The notes below the pieces were generated by a model that was given only the letters and a program-made list of their open reading frames with translations, had not been told where the DNA came from and made no database searches. From NCBI GenBank assembly GCA_025360225.1, contig JANYCN010000072.1, positions 16,583 through 80,582 on the forward strand: a stretch of 64,000 bases of DNA, read 5' to 3'. The position numbers and the translations under genes are program-made. The first letter of the stretch is position 1, and the number at the start of each line of letters is the position of its first letter. This document shows positions 49,853 to 60,214 of this stretch, piece by piece. Origin of the DNA: Actinomycetes bacterium (GTDB lineage: Bacteria > Actinomycetota > Thermoleophilia > Gaiellales > F1-60-MAGs149).

Positions 49853-50212
49853 ATGGGACACACGCTGGTACGGGCGGACGACGCGTCGGTGGAGAGCTTT
49901 CGCGGACGGTTCTTCAAGATCCGCAAGGCGCTTGGGACGACGGCGGTGGGGATCAACGAGATCCGCTTCCCCGCCGGCGCCGAAGGGATCGATCACGACG
50001 AGGTAGAGACCGGGCACGAGGAGATCTACATCGTCACCGAGGGCGCCGGACACTTCGTCGTCGACGGTGAGCGGATCGACGTACGTGCCGGTGACTACCT
50101 TCGCGTCGCTCCGCAGGCGCGGCGCATCGCCCACGCGGGCGATGACGGGATGCGCCTCACGGTCGTCGCCGCCCGTCCCCAGCCCGCCTATGACGGGCGT
50201 GCCGTGCTGTAG
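49853..50212 (+). CDS. Cupin-domain protein
   Basis: A 119-residue single cupin. The two motifs are GIDHDEVETGHEEIYIVTEGAGHFVVDGE and AGDYLRVAPQARRIAHAGDDG; metal ligands would be His in the EVETGHEEIY segment, Glu, and His in IAHAG. Small cupins include isomerases, dioxygenases and sensor proteins; nothing narrows it. ATG 49853 fits the leaderless pattern noted for this genome. Confidence 0.85.
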   Translation: MGHTLVRADDASVESFRGRFFKIRKALGTTAVGINEIRFPAGAEGIDHDEVETGHEEIYIVTEGAGHFVVDGERIDVRAGDYLRVAPQARRIAHAGDDGMRLTVVAARPQPAYDGRAVL

Positions 50213-50234
50213 CGATCGGCGCCCGAGCGTCGTC

Positions 50235-51551
50235 CTACCCGCTGAGCAGGGTGCGCACGATGGCAAGGTGTGCGCGCGTGGCGTAGACGAGGTCGTTCGC
50301 GTGCAGACGCTCGTCCTTGTTGTGAAAGCCCTGCTCGTGCACCGTGATCGGCGTCGTTCGGTACGGCCAGAAGCCGTACGCAACGGTGCCCCAGTGCTCG
50401 CGCAGGTAGTGCGAGTCGGCGAACCCGGTCGAGATCACGGGGAGCAGCGTCGCGCCTGGATCGGCCCCGTCAACCCACGTCTGGCAGGCCCGGTACAGGG
50501 ACGACTCGATGGGGGAGATCGCGCCGCCGTTCAGGCTATCGAGCCAGTCGAGCTCGTACGGCAGGTCGTCGCCAAGCGCCGCCCGCAGATCAGCCTCAAG
50601 CTCGGCGTGTGTTGCACCGGGCAGCACGCGGCAGTCGACCTCGGCGGTCGCTCGTGCCGGCATCACGTTGCGCGCAGTCGAGCCATGAATGCGGGTCGGT
50701 GCCATCGTCGAGCCGAGGAGCGCCGGCAGCGTGTCTGCGACCCACGGGTGCACCGCGCAGGCCCGCGCGACGTCGCCGACGACGTCGTCCGTGACCGGGC
50801 CAGAGAGCAGCTCGATCATGCGCCTCGTTGGTGCCAGCAGGCGCGGCGGCGGCTGGTACTGCGCGATCCGCGAGATCAGCGTCGCAAGGCGCAGCACCGC
50901 GTTCGCACCGACGTACGGCTTCGACGCGTGGCCGGCCTCGCCGAGCGCGGTGAGCAGGACCGGCAGCGTCGCCTTCTGCCCGCACTCGATCGTGATGACG
51001 ACCCGACCGTCCGGCAGCACCAGCCGGTCGCCGCCGCCCTCGTCGAGCGCGAAGTCAACGCGCAGGTCGGGCCGCGCCTTCACGAGCCAGCTCATGCCGA
51101 CGTCGCTCTCGCCGTCCTCCTCGTCGGACTGGGCGATGTAGAGGAGATCGCCGGCCGGCTTGAAACCCGAGCGCGCGAGGATCGCGATCGTCGCCGCGCG
51201 CGTCGCCGTCTGGTTCTTCATGTCGACCGCGCCGCGGCCCCACAGCCAGCCGTCGTCATCGACGTGCGCGTCGAACGGCGGGTGCGCCCAGTCGCTGGCG
51301 TCGGCAGGCACGACATCGGTGTGACCACAGAGCGCGAGCGACGGCCCGCCGCCCGTGCCGCGGATCCGCGCGACGACGTTCGGCCGCTCCGGATCGCGCC
51401 CGACGAGCTCCGCCTCGACCCCGGCTGCGAGCAGGTAGTCGCGCAGGAGAACGGCAGCGGGTAGCTCGCGGCCTGGCGGGTTCGAGGTGTCGATCCGGAT
51501 CAGCTCACGCGTCAGGGCGAGCACCTCGCGCCCGATCGTCGCGTCATCCAC
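50235..51551 (-). CDS. M20-family metallopeptidase/deacylase (ArgE/DapE-like)
   Basis: A 438-residue enzyme with two zinc sites: LCGHTDVVPADASDW, GRGAVDMKNQ (bridging Asp), SDEEDGES (catalytic Glu pair), FALDEGGGD, and the final His in EQGFHNKDERL. The dimerisation insert is at about 185-300. Substrates range from N-acetyl amino acids to dipeptides. GTG 51551 follows the hydrolase gene by 6 nt in a three-gene leftward operon with a hydrolase and an MFS transporter, consistent with import and cleavage of a conjugate. Confidence 0.92.
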   Translation of the reverse strand: MDDATIGREVLALTRELIRIDTSNPPGRELPAAVLLRDYLLAAGVEAELVGRDPERPNVVARIRGTGGGPSLALCGHTDVVPADASDWAHPPFDAHVDDDGWLWGRGAVDMKNQTATRAATIAILARSGFKPAGDLLYIAQSDEEDGESDVGMSWLVKARPDLRVDFALDEGGGDRLVLPDGRVVITIECGQKATLPVLLTALGEAGHASKPYVGANAVLRLATLISRIAQYQPPPRLLAPTRRMIELLSGPVTDDVVGDVARACAVHPWVADTLPALLGSTMAPTRIHGSTARNVMPARATAEVDCRVLPGATHAELEADLRAALGDDLPYELDWLDSLNGGAISPIESSLYRACQTWVDGADPGATLLPVISTGFADSHYLREHWGTVAYGFWPYRTTPITVHEQGFHNKDERLHANDLVYATRAHLAIVRTLLSG

Positions 51552-51557
51552 CGGCGA

Positions 51558-52361
51558 TCACCGCGCCGCGATCCAGTCGCCGACGACCTGGTTGAAGCGC
51601 TCCGGCTCCTCCCACATCGGGCAGTGGCCGGACTCCTCGAACATCGTCAGCTCGATGCCCTGGTGCTCGGCGACCCACGCACCAGCAGCGACGCTGATCA
51701 GCTTCTCGTCGCGGCCCCAGGTCGCGAGCGTCGGCAGCTCGTGCGAGCCGACCACGTCGCGATAGTCCTGCATCGTCTGATCGAAGATCACGCAACAGCC
51801 GGCGTTCGCGCCGATCTTGCAGCTCTCCGCAACCATCCACGCGAGATCGTCAGGGGCCAGCTCGTCCTTGAACATCAGCGGCACGATCTCGCCCATCACC
51901 GCGGCGTAGTCTCCCTGCGCTCCGGCGAGGATCTCGACCAGCATCGCCAGCGGCAGCGCGCCGAGCGGCCAGTCGTCGCCGGCAAAGTCGCGGGGTCCCT
52001 GCGAGATGATCACGTGTCCGGCGATCGACGCCGTGCCGAACTGGCGGATGTAGTCCCAGATCACCATCGTCCCCATCGACCAGCCGGCCAGCACAGGCTG
52101 CTCCAGCCCGAGCGTGTCGATCAGGTGCTTGACGTCGCGCGCGAACTGGCCGACGGTGTTGCCACCGTCCGAGATCGGCGAGTCGCCGTGGCTGCGCAGG
52201 TCGACAGCGATCACGCGGAACCGCTCCGACAGCGGCCCGACGTTGCGCTCGAAGAACCGTCGCGTCATCGACATGCCGTGAATCAGCACGACCGGGCGGC
52301 CCGCGCCCTGGTCGTCGTACACCATCGTGGCCCCGTCTGGCAGGGTGTGGGTGCTGGTCAT
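51558..52361 (-). CDS. Alpha/beta hydrolase
   Basis: A 267-residue hydrolase: [20 protein letters not shown] (oxyanion loop), [13 protein letters not shown], nucleophile elbow [12 protein letters not shown] (Ser), acid Asp in [10 protein letters not shown] and His in [15 protein letters not shown] helical cap lies at about 130-190. It overlaps the MFS gene by 4 nt (ATGA). It is not related in detail to the frameshifted hydrolase at 48122. The substrate is unknown. Confidence 0.92.
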   Translation of the reverse strand: MTSTHTLPDGATMVYDDQGAGRPVVLIHGMSMTRRFFERNVGPLSERFRVIAVDLRSHGDSPISDGGNTVGQFARDVKHLIDTLGLEQPVLAGWSMGTMVIWDYIRQFGTASIAGHVIISQGPRDFAGDDWPLGALPLAMLVEILAGAQGDYAAVMGEIVPLMFKDELAPDDLAWMVAESCKIGANAGCCVIFDQTMQDYRDVVGSHELPTLATWGRDEKLISVAAGAWVAEHQGIELTMFEESGHCPMWEEPERFNQVVGDWIAAR

Positions 52362-53518
52362 GCGCTCGATGGTACTCGCCGCGGACGCAGGTAGCCAACC
52401 ACGATGCATCCGAGCACCGCGAGCGCGAGGTACGCACCGGTCTCCGCGCCGTGCTCGAGCGCAAGCCCGGCCGCGGCGGGGGCGACGATCGCGAGGCCGG
52501 CCCAGACGGTGTTCAGCGAGCCGAGCGCGACGCCCTGGCCGATCCCCGCCTCGTCGGCTGCGGCCGAGCACATCGGGTACAGCGAGATCCAGATCACCGT
52601 CCCCAACGCGCCCATCAGGATGCTCTCGACGATGAACGGGACGGTGGCGCCGACGAGCCCGAGCGCGATCAGGCAGAGCACGACGGCGCCGACGCCGAGC
52701 TGGGCAGCGCTACGGCGGTCGAAGTCGCGCCGCGCGAGCATCACCGCGAACGCGACGGAGAGCAGCGACCCTGCCGTGAACGTCCAGCCGACGTTCGCGG
52801 CGGAGATCTTGCGATCGGTCAGGTGCACCGTCGCGAGCAGTTGCTGCGCCCCGAACGCGAGCGACGCGAAGGCAATCCCGGCCCAGGCGAGGCGGATCCC
52901 GGGCACGCGTCGACCAGCCCGCAGCGAGGTGAGCGCCGACGGGTGCTCGCTGGCAACGGGGGCGTCGTGCGTCCGTTCGAGCAGCGCCCAGACCGTCAGC
53001 GCGAGGATCACCGCGCACACCGTCCACAGCGTCGGCCTCAGGCCGAAGGCCGACACGCACGGTCCGCCGATCACCGGTCCGATCACGCTTGCGGGCGACG
53101 CTGCGGCGTTCACCGTCGTCATCGCCCGGCTCCGGCTCGTGTCGGGCACGGTGTTCATCAGCCACGCGAGGCCGGCCGTCCAGGACGCGGCGGAGAAGAC
53201 GCCGTTGATGGCACGCAGCGCAACGAGCTGCCAGAAGGTCGTCGCATAGCCGAAGAGCGGCACGGTGAGGGCGAACAGCAGCGCCGCGACGATCGTCACC
53301 TTCCGCGGTCCGATGCGGTCGCCGAGGTGCCCGATCGGGATCGACAGGGTCAGCACGGCGATCCCGTACGCGCCGAGAACGACGCCAGACTGGGCGTGCG
53401 TCAGGCCGATCTCGCGTTCCCACACCGGCACGATCGGGACGGCCGCGAGCCAGACCGCGAGATCGAGCAGCACCAGCGCCGCGATCAGCGACGCGACCCG
53501 GATCTCCTTCGCCGACAC
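52358..53518 (-). CDS. MFS transporter
   Basis: A 386-residue membrane protein with twelve predicted spans and the A-motif [13 protein letters not shown] after span 2. A central loop (about 185-205) separates two six-span halves. GTG 53518 is chosen because TATCCT (complement of 53525-53530) is 6 nt upstream and the first span follows closely; longer frames are antisense to gnd. It heads the leftward operon with the hydrolase and M20 peptidase. Direction and substrate are unknown. Confidence 0.9.
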   Translation of the reverse strand: MSAKEIRVASLIAALVLLDLAVWLAAVPIVPVWEREIGLTHAQSGVVLGAYGIAVLTLSIPIGHLGDRIGPRKVTIVAALLFALTVPLFGYATTFWQLVALRAINGVFSAASWTAGLAWLMNTVPDTSRSRAMTTVNAAASPASVIGPVIGGPCVSAFGLRPTLWTVCAVILALTVWALLERTHDAPVASEHPSALTSLRAGRRVPGIRLAWAGIAFASLAFGAQQLLATVHLTDRKISAANVGWTFTAGSLLSVAFAVMLARRDFDRRSAAQLGVGAVVLCLIALGLVGATVPFIVESILMGALGTVIWISLYPMCSAAADEAGIGQGVALGSLNTVWAGLAIVAPAAAGLALEHGAETGAYLALAVLGCIVVGYLRPRRVPSSA

Positions 53519-53557
53519 GCCAGCAGGATACGGCGTGCCGACGCCGAATGGGCTGGC

Positions 53558-54532
53558 ATGCAACTCGCCATGGTGGGCCTCGGTCGGATGGGCGCGAACA
53601 TGATCCGACGTGTCATGCGGGACGGCCATGAAGGCGTCGTGTACGACCGCAGCCCCGACGCGGTGGCAGCGCTCGTCGAGCACGGCGCGGTCGGCGCTAG
53701 CTCGCTCGCAGATCTTGTCGGCAAGATGGCGCAGCCGCGCCACGTCTGGATCATGGTTCCGGCCGGCGACGCCACCGAGGCGACCGTTGACGAGCTTGCG
53801 GCGTTGCTCGCTCCGGGCGACACGATCATCGACGGCGGCAACTCGTACTTCAAGGACGACGTGCGTCGCTCGAAGAAGCTCGCCGAGCAGGGCATCGACT
53901 ACGTCGACGTCGGCACCTCCGGTGGTATCTGGGGCCTCGATCGCGGCTACTGCCTGATGATCGGTGGCAAGCGCGCCGCGTACGACCGTCTCGCGTCGGT
54001 GTTCCGCACCCTCGGCCCGGGGATCGGCACGATCGATCGGACGCCGGGGCGTGATGGCAAGGGTGGAACCGCCGAGGAAGGCTTCCTCTACTGCGGCCCG
54101 TCGGGCGCCGGGCACTTCGTCAAGATGGTGCACAACGGCATCGAGTACGGGCTGATGCAGGCCTACGCCGAGGGCTTCGACATCTTCAAGTCGGCGAACC
54201 AGGAGGCTCTGCCGGCGGACATCCGGTACGACCTCGACCTCGCGGACATCGCCGAGGTGTGGCGCCGCGGCTCGGTCGTCTCGAGCTGGCTGCTCGACCT
54301 GACCGCGATCGCGCTCGCCGAGGACCCGAAGCTCGACGGCTACACCGGCTTCGTCCAGGACTCCGGCGAGGGACGCTGGACCGTTCTCGCAGCGATCGAA
54401 GAGTCGGTGCCAGCAGACGTGCTCACCGCGTCGCTGTACACGCGCTTTCGCTCGCGGCAGGAGCACACGTTCGCCGAGAAGATCCTCTCCGCGATGCGCG
54501 CGAAGTTCGGCGGGCATACCGAGAAGCATTGA
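53558..54532 (+). CDS. gnd: 6-phosphogluconate dehydrogenase, decarboxylating (GndA short form)
   Basis: A 324-residue, short-type enzyme of the pentose phosphate pathway, making ribulose 5-phosphate, CO2 and NAD(P)[19 protein letters not shown] is the nucleotide fold; [38 protein letters not shown] and [18 protein letters not shown] (catalytic Lys, Asn and Glu) are intact. It is about 140 residues shorter than the E. coli form, as in other NAD-preferring bacterial enzymes. Confidence 0.95.
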   Translation: MQLAMVGLGRMGANMIRRVMRDGHEGVVYDRSPDAVAALVEHGAVGASSLADLVGKMAQPRHVWIMVPAGDATEATVDELAALLAPGDTIIDGGNSYFKDDVRRSKKLAEQGIDYVDVGTSGGIWGLDRGYCLMIGGKRAAYDRLASVFRTLGPGIGTIDRTPGRDGKGGTAEEGFLYCGPSGAGHFVKMVHNGIEYGLMQAYAEGFDIFKSANQEALPADIRYDLDLADIAEVWRRGSVVSSWLLDLTAIALAEDPKLDGYTGFVQDSGEGRWTVLAAIEESVPADVLTASLYTRFRSRQEHTFAEKILSAMRAKFGGHTEKH

Positions 54533-54579
54533 CGGCGGGTCCGCCCTCCCCGTCCGGTGGTCTGCTACAACATCGACTG

Positions 54580-55326
54580 ATGGATGAGCTCCGCATCCTC
54601 GTCGTCCAGAACGACGCTGACAAGTCGCTCGGGCGCATCGCCGAGCACCTCGAGGCGGCGGGCGCGACGCTTGACGTGCGCTCGCCGACGACGACGCTTC
54701 CATCGTTGCGTGGCTACGCCGGGCTGGTCGTGCTGCCCGGGCTCGCTGACCCGGTGGACGACGACGCGCCCGTCCACGAGGCGCGTGCGGCAATCGTCGA
54801 CGCGCTCGGCCGCGACCTACCGATCCTCGGTCTGTGCCTCGGCGGGCAGCTGCTTGCCCAGGTCATCGGCGGCTCGGTGTACCGCTGCGAGAACGAGCTC
54901 GGCTACCACGAGGTCGAGACGACCGCGGCTGCAGCGGATGACCCGCTCGTCGGCGGCGTGCCGGAACGGTTCCTGACCTTCCACGCGCACCGCTACGCGT
55001 TTGCGCCGCCAGCAGACGCGGTGGTGCTGCTCCAGAACGACGTGTGCGTTCAGGCGTTCCGGGTTGAGGACCGCATCTGGGGCTTCCAGTGCCACCCGGA
55101 GATCCCGATCGCCTGGGCAGACGGCATCGCGGCGGCGATCGACGATCCGGCGTCCGTGGCTGGCCTTGCGGCCAGCACGGCAAGCTTCTTTGGCTCGAAC
55201 GGCGTCACGGCCGAGGCCTTGCGCGCCGAGTCGCGCCGAGCCGCACCGGTCGCGGCCGTGCTCGCGCACGACATCGGCACCGGCTTCGTCGCGGCCTGTG
55301 TCGCCGCGACGCGTCAGTCGGCGTAA
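54580..55326 (+). CDS. Class I glutamine amidotransferase (GMP synthase-like)
   Basis: A 248-residue stand-alone amidotransferase domain. The nucleophile Cys is in ILGLCLGGQLLAQ and the His-Glu pair in GFQCHPEIPI. Homologues are annotated as GMP synthase-like or peptidase-like proteins acting on gamma-glutamyl compounds. ATG 54580 is the first in-frame ATG at the domain start. It overlaps the convergent aldolase gene by 13 nt. The acceptor is unknown. Confidence 0.87.
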   Translation: MDELRILVVQNDADKSLGRIAEHLEAAGATLDVRSPTTTLPSLRGYAGLVVLPGLADPVDDDAPVHEARAAIVDALGRDLPILGLCLGGQLLAQVIGGSVYRCENELGYHEVETTAAAADDPLVGGVPERFLTFHAHRYAFAPPADAVVLLQNDVCVQAFRVEDRIWGFQCHPEIPIAWADGIAAAIDDPASVAGLAASTASFFGSNGVTAEALRAESRRAAPVAAVLAHDIGTGFVAACVAATRQSA

Positions 55327-56063
55327 CCCGGGTTCTCCCGATCGAGGCGGCGCTTCTCCGCATCGAACAGCACGCTCGCGTTGGCGGCCTCGCGCGCCCA
55401 CTGAGCAGCCGTCTTGGTCGCGACCTCCTCGCTGACCCTGATCAGGTTCTGACCGGTCGACTGCGCGAGCACCTGCACCTGGCAGGCGCGCTCGAGGAAG
55501 TAGAGCTTGTGCCACGCGTCGGCGACGCTCTCGCCGATCACGAGGACGCCGTGGTTCTCCATCATCGCGACGGTCGCGTCACCGCGCACGGCGTTGCCGA
55601 TCCGCCGGCCCTCGCTCGCCCCATCAGCGAGACCGTCGTACTCGAGGTGCGCCGTGTGGCCGTGGAAGTACATCGCGTTCTGGCTGATCCGCGTATCGAA
55701 GCCGCCTGTCGTCAACGCCACCGCGGTCGTGTACGGCATGTGCGTGTGCAGCACGCAGCGCGCGCTCGGGCGCGACTGGTGCACGCCGCGGTGGATCATG
55801 AACGCGGTCAGCTCCCACTCGCCCTCGCCATCGATGACGTTGCCTTCGAGGTCGATCGTGAGGATGTCGGAGGCGCGCAGCTCGCTCCAGTGCGGCCCGT
55901 AACGGTTCAACAGGAACAGGTCGTCACGACCGGGGACGGCGAGGCTGAAGTGGTTGTCGACTCCCTCGTTGAAGCCGTGCAGCGCTGCTGCGCGAAACGC
56001 TGCCGCGAGGTCGACCTTCGCCGAACGAAGCACGTCCACGTCGGGCACGGAGATGGTTGCCAT
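55314..56063 (-). CDS. Class II aldolase/adducin family protein
   Basis: A 249-residue protein: NEGVDNHFSLAVPGRDD, the zinc ligands in CVLHTHMPYTTAV and the third His in ENHGVLVIGESVADAW. Members act as fuculose- or ribulose-phosphate aldolases or epimerases, but many with this pattern have no known substrate. ATG 56063 follows TACACT (complement of 56070-56075) by 6 nt. It is divergent to the RNB ribonuclease. Confidence 0.9.
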   Translation of the reverse strand: MATISVPDVDVLRSAKVDLAAAFRAAALHGFNEGVDNHFSLAVPGRDDLFLLNRYGPHWSELRASDILTIDLEGNVIDGEGEWELTAFMIHRGVHQSRPSARCVLHTHMPYTTAVALTTGGFDTRISQNAMYFHGHTAHLEYDGLADGASEGRRIGNAVRGDATVAMMENHGVLVIGESVADAWHKLYFLERACQVQVLAQSTGQNLIRVSEEVATKTAAQWAREAANASVLFDAEKRRLDRENPGYAD

Positions 56064-56092
56064 CAGCGCAGTGTACGCGCAGACTGCTGGTG

Positions 56093-57439
56093 ATGACCCG
56101 TCGGCTTCGCCTGCATCCCGCCCTCGACAGGGCGGAGCTGATCGCCGACTTCGACCGCGCGCGGGCGGCGCTCGGCATCGTTGTCGCCTTTCCGCCAGAC
56201 GTCGAGGAGGCCGCACGCGCCGCGGTCGCGGCGGGCCCGGCTGACGCCGCCCGTGTCGACCGCACTACGATCCCGTTTCTCACGATCGATCCGCCAGGCA
56301 GCACCGACCTCGACCAGGCGTTGCACGTCGTCGAGCACGGCGACGGTCTCCGCGTGTTCTACGCGATCGCCGACGTCGGCGCTTACGTTGCGCGTGGCGG
56401 CGTGATCGAGGCTGAGGCGTGGCGTCGCGGGACGACGGCGTACGCGCCGGACGTGCGCGCGACGGTCTACCCGCAGTCGCTCACTGACGGTGCCGTCAGC
56501 CTGCTCCCGGACGGGGAGCGCCCCGCGATCCTCTTCACCGCTGACCTCGACGCTACGGGGGCGACCGTCGCGTTCGCCATCGAACGCGCGATCGTCCGCA
56601 GCAGACGCCGATTGTCCTATTCCGACGCGGCCCGAGAAGGGATGCCGTTGCTCGAACGGCTCGGCACGCTCCGCGCCGCGCTCGCGCGTTCCCGTGGCGC
56701 GACCGAGCTCGACCTGCCGGCGCAGGAGATCGTCGCGGAGCACCACGCGCCCTGCGGGTTTCGTCTGCGCTGGGAGGAGCGTCTTCCGATCGAGGCGTGG
56801 AACGCGCAGGTATCGCTGCTCGTCGGCATGGGCGCCGCGGCGATGATGGTGCGCGCCGGCGTCGGGCTGCTGCGCACGATGCCGGAGCCGGATCCGGCAC
56901 GGCTCGCCGTCGCGAACGCCAGCCTCCCGCGTCTCGGCGAGGTCGCTCGGCTGATGTTGCTGCGACGCGCGATGGGCCGGGCCGGCTACACCGCGTTCGC
57001 CGACGGCGCTCCGGCACAGCACGAGCACGCCGCGATCGCCGGGGACTACGCGCACGTCACGGCGCCGCTCCGCCGGCTCGCTGATCGCTACGTGCTCGAC
57101 CTGCTCTGCGACCTGGCTGCAGGCGTGCGTCCGTCTGCCGCCGACGTCGACGTGCTCGTGCGTCTTCCTGACGTGATGCAGATGGCTGACAGTCGGGCGG
57201 GTCGTCTGGAGCGGCGGATCATCGACTCCGCCGAGGCCCGCAGCCTCGAGGATCGCGTCGGCGAGGAGTTCGCCGCCCTGGTACTGGCAAGCGACGAGCG
57301 GGGTGACCAGGTGCAGATCCTTGACCCGCCGATCCTCACCCGCACGGGCGCGATGGCGGCCGAACCTGGCACGGTCGTGCAGCTGCGACTCGTCAGCGTC
57401 GACCCGCTCGCTGCGACGCTCCAGCTCACGCCGGCGTAG
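56093..57439 (+). CDS. RNB-domain ribonuclease (RNase II/R catalytic type)
   Basis: A 448-residue protein consisting mostly of an RNB catalytic domain. The metal site is in TIDPPGSTDLDQALHV (Asp residues), with FYAIADVGAYV, TVYPQSLTDGAVSLLPDGERP, and HVTAPLRRLADRYVL near the end. Cold-shock and S1 domains that flank RNB in RNase II/R are not evident. It should degrade RNA 3' to 5'. ATG 56093 (or GTG 56090) is the likely start; the longer frame overlaps the aldolase gene. Confidence 0.9.
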   Translation: MTRRLRLHPALDRAELIADFDRARAALGIVVAFPPDVEEAARAAVAAGPADAARVDRTTIPFLTIDPPGSTDLDQALHVVEHGDGLRVFYAIADVGAYVARGGVIEAEAWRRGTTAYAPDVRATVYPQSLTDGAVSLLPDGERPAILFTADLDATGATVAFAIERAIVRSRRRLSYSDAAREGMPLLERLGTLRAALARSRGATELDLPAQEIVAEHHAPCGFRLRWEERLPIEAWNAQVSLLVGMGAAAMMVRAGVGLLRTMPEPDPARLAVANASLPRLGEVARLMLLRRAMGRAGYTAFADGAPAQHEHAAIAGDYAHVTAPLRRLADRYVLDLLCDLAAGVRPSAADVDVLVRLPDVMQMADSRAGRLERRIIDSAEARSLEDRVGEEFAALVLASDERGDQVQILDPPILTRTGAMAAEPGTVVQLRLVSVDPLAATLQLTPA

Positions 57440-58085
57440 GCGCGTCGCTCGCGAGCGACCGGACGACGACCACCAGCGTCGATCCTGGACCATGCATGCC
57501 GAGGATCAGCTTCTTCTCGATGTCGGCGGTACGGCTTGGGCCGCTCTGGAAGGCGACGAGCGACGCGTCGGGCAGCGCGTGGAGCGCCTCGGCGAGGCCG
57601 CTGGCGAGCCGGTCCTCGGAGGCGACGCAGACGTGAATCGGCGCGATCAGGGCCGCTGCACGACCGGCGAGCGCGCTCGTCACGAGCGAGCCAGTTGCCG
57701 CGACGAGCACGCTCGCGCCGGTCACCGTCGCGTGCAGAGCGCCAAGCTCGGCGCGCTCGGCGACGAGGTCGTCGTAGCTGACAGGCGTGATGCCGAGGGC
57801 GACGAGCGCGGCATGCACTGGCTCGCGATGGACGCCGAGGTCGGAGGCGAGCGCCACCCGGGTCGCGCCAGCACCGGCGAGGAAGGCGGCAACCGCAAGA
57901 CCCTCGTGACCGGCGGACACGCGCTCGCAGGCCCCGCTCGCTGCCTCGACCTCGTGCCGGAAACGCTCGTAGCGATCCTCGCCGGGACGCAGCTCGGTCG
58001 GGGCCTGCGGAAGGTCGTCGAGCGACGGCAGGTCGGGGCCTGGACGGGCGCCGGCGAGCCGGGCGAGGAACGCCTCGCGCTCCAT
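57426..58085 (-). CDS. lutC: LUD-domain protein, lactate utilization LutC-like
   Basis: A 219-residue LutC/YkgG protein: MEREAFLARLAGARPG at the start, VALASDLGVHREPVHAAL, then VTGASVLVAATGSLVTSAL and a GPSRTADIEKKLILGMHGPG signature near the end. LutABC oxidises L-lactate to pyruvate. ATG 58085 overlaps the lutB stop by 1 nt. It is the last gene of a four-gene operon with the APC permease first; 14 nt overlap the convergent RNB gene. Confidence 0.93.
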   Translation of the reverse strand: MEREAFLARLAGARPGPDLPSLDDLPQAPTELRPGEDRYERFRHEVEAASGACERVSAGHEGLAVAAFLAGAGATRVALASDLGVHREPVHAALVALGITPVSYDDLVAERAELGALHATVTGASVLVAATGSLVTSALAGRAAALIAPIHVCVASEDRLASGLAEALHALPDASLVAFQSGPSRTADIEKKLILGMHGPGSTLVVVVRSLASDAPTPA

Positions 58086-59434
58086 CAGCGTCTGCCCCGC
58101 GAGAACACGACGTCCCGCAGCGCCGTGAAGCGTCGTGCCGGGCCGATCGGCACCCGGGCGGCGAGCGGCGCGAGTAGCGCAGAGAGGCGAAACACGGTCG
58201 GCGACGCCCAGGCGTAGGACCAGATCCTGAACGCCAGGCGCTCGCCGCGGCTCACGGTGGCGCCGGCGCTGCGGTCGCGGCGCAGCGTGCGCAAGAGGTC
58301 GTGCAGCGGGATTCGCACCGGACAGATGTCGTCGCAGGCCCCGCACAGGCTGCTCGCCTGGCCGAGCTCCTGTGCCTCGGCCTCGGGACGAAAGAGCGGG
58401 GTGAGCACCGCGCCGATCGGCCCGCCGTACACCCAGCCGTACGCGTGTCCGCCGACCTGGCGGTACACGGGGCAGATGTTCTGGCAGGCGCCGCAGCGGA
58501 TGCAGCTGAGGACCTCCTGGTAGTCGGAGCCGACGATCGCGCTGCGCCCACCATCGACGAGCACGACGTGCATCTCCTCCGGGCCGTCGACCTCCCCTTC
58601 GCGACGCGGGCCGCTCGCGAGCGTCAGGTAGGTCGTGATCCGCTGCGCCGTGCCCGATCCGGTGAGGAGCGGTACGAGCACCGCGAGGTCGTCGAGGCGA
58701 GGCACGACGCGCTCGACTCCGACCATCGCGATGTGGACGCGCGGGAGCGCCGTCGTCAGGCGACCGTTGCCCTCGTTCGTGACAAGCGCGATCGAACCGG
58801 TCTCGGCGACGGCGAAGTTGGCGCCGGAGATGCCGACGTCGGCGGCGAGAAACGCGGCGCGCAGCTGCCCGCGGGCGAACCGCGCGAGCTCGCCCGCATC
58901 CTCCGCCAGCTCCGTGCCGGCAACGCGGGAGAACAGCTCGCGCACCTCTGCGGCCGTGCGGTGAATGATCGGGCCGATGATGTGGCTCGGGCGGTCGCCG
59001 TCGAGCTGCACGACGTACTCGCCGAGGTCGGTCTCGACGACCTCGAGCCCGGCCGCCTCGAGCGCGGGGTTCAGCTCGATCTCCTCCGTGAGCATCGACT
59101 TCGCCTTCACGACCCTGCGCGCACCTGCACGAGAACAGATGGAAACGACGATGGCGCGCGCCTCCGCCGCGTCCCCGGCAAAGTGCACCGTCACGCCGTT
59201 CGTCTCGAGCTGGTCGACGAGCTGAGCGACGAGCTTCGGCAGGTTCGCGACGGCGTGGCCGCGGATGTCGCGACCGAGGTCGCGCAGGCGATCTCGGTCC
59301 GAGCCGGCGAACAACCGGTGCAGGCCGGCGACCGTCGGGTCGACGGCGTTCGGGATCGCCTGCCGCTGAAATGGCTTCGCGAGCTGCTCGACCGAGCGCG
59401 TCTGGAACGTCGTGCCCGTGAGGTGGTCGCTCAC
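58085..59434 (-). CDS. lutB: Lactate utilization iron-sulfur protein LutB
   Basis: A 449-residue protein. A LUD domain (residues about 60-290; VKAKSMLTEEIELNPALEAA, VGISGANFAVAETGSIALV) is followed by two 4Fe-4S motifs, CIRCGACQNICPVY and CGACDDICPVRIP, and a C-terminal amphipathic tail. It passes electrons from lactate oxidation onward. GTG 59434 overlaps the lutA stop by 4 nt (GTGA). Confidence 0.95.
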   Translation of the reverse strand: MSDHLTGTTFQTRSVEQLAKPFQRQAIPNAVDPTVAGLHRLFAGSDRDRLRDLGRDIRGHAVANLPKLVAQLVDQLETNGVTVHFAGDAAEARAIVVSICSRAGARRVVKAKSMLTEEIELNPALEAAGLEVVETDLGEYVVQLDGDRPSHIIGPIIHRTAAEVRELFSRVAGTELAEDAGELARFARGQLRAAFLAADVGISGANFAVAETGSIALVTNEGNGRLTTALPRVHIAMVGVERVVPRLDDLAVLVPLLTGSGTAQRITTYLTLASGPRREGEVDGPEEMHVVLVDGGRSAIVGSDYQEVLSCIRCGACQNICPVYRQVGGHAYGWVYGGPIGAVLTPLFRPEAEAQELGQASSLCGACDDICPVRIPLHDLLRTLRRDRSAGATVSRGERLAFRIWSYAWASPTVFRLSALLAPLAARVPIGPARRFTALRDVVFSRGRR

Positions 59435-60210
59435 CGGCGTAGCGCCTCCGCAAGGAGCGTTGCGAGGTGCAGCCCCCGTACCGGCGAGCCCGTTCGCGAC
59501 AGCCGGCCGCCGAGCTGCAGCAGGCAGCCGCCGTCCGCGGAGACGAGCGCGTCGACGCTCGACGCAGCGACCTCCGCCAGCTTCGTGTCAGCCATCGCCA
59601 CCGACACGTCGGGGTAGCGCACCGAGAAGGTGCCGCCGAAGCCACAGCACCGGTCGGCGGAGGGAAGCTCGACCAGCTCCAACCCGTCGACGGCGGCGAG
59701 CAGGGCTCGTGGCTCGTCCCGGACGCGTAGCTCGCGCAGCATGTGGCACGAGTCGTGGTAGGCAACGCGTCCTGGCCAGCGGGGTGCGAGCGCCGTGAGG
59801 GCGTCGATGCGGCCGGCGAGGTAGCTCGACCACTCGACGACCCTCGTCGCGACGGCCCGCGCCGCCTCCTCGTCGCGATCGCCGTGGAAGAGCTCGCGCC
59901 AGTGCAGGCGCATCATCGCCGCACAGGAACCCGATGGCACGACGATCGGACCGTCCGTGCGCGCGAGCGCGCGCACGGTGGTGCGCGCGACCCGGCGTGC
60001 GTCTTCGTCGAAGCCGGAGTTGAACGCCGGCTGCCCGCAGCACGTCGTGCCGCGAGCCTCCCCGCACGGGCAGCCGCAGGCCTCGAGCACGCCTCGCGCG
60101 TCCGCGACGGCCGTTGGCGCGACGATCGATCCAAGGCACGTGCCGAAGAGCGTGACGGGGGAGTGCCGCGAAGGCACCCCTCCGTCAACGACCGACGAGC
60201 TGGTGGTCAC
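59431..60210 (-). CDS. lutA: Lactate utilization Fe-S protein LutA
   Basis: A 259-residue protein with two CCG domains: TCCGQPAFNSGF and RCCGFGGTFSVRYPD, the heterodisulfide-reductase-type cysteine motifs, plus CHMLRELRVR. Start GTG 60210 lies 4 nt after the APC stop; GTG 60225 would overlap that gene by 11 nt and is the alternative. It works with LutB and LutC in lactate oxidation. Confidence 0.94.
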   Translation of the reverse strand: MTTSSSVVDGGVPSRHSPVTLFGTCLGSIVAPTAVADARGVLEACGCPCGEARGTTCCGQPAFNSGFDEDARRVARTTVRALARTDGPIVVPSGSCAAMMRLHWRELFHGDRDEEAARAVATRVVEWSSYLAGRIDALTALAPRWPGRVAYHDSCHMLRELRVRDEPRALLAAVDGLELVELPSADRCCGFGGTFSVRYPDVSVAMADTKLAEVAASSVDALVSADGGCLLQLGGRLSRTGSPVRGLHLATLLAEALRR

Positions 60211-60214
60211 ACCG

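Noticed and set aside
52358..54793. 811-codon minus-strand frame covering gnd and the MFS gene
   Set aside because: Only the last 386 residues form a real protein (MFS, start 53518); the upstream part is antisense to gnd.
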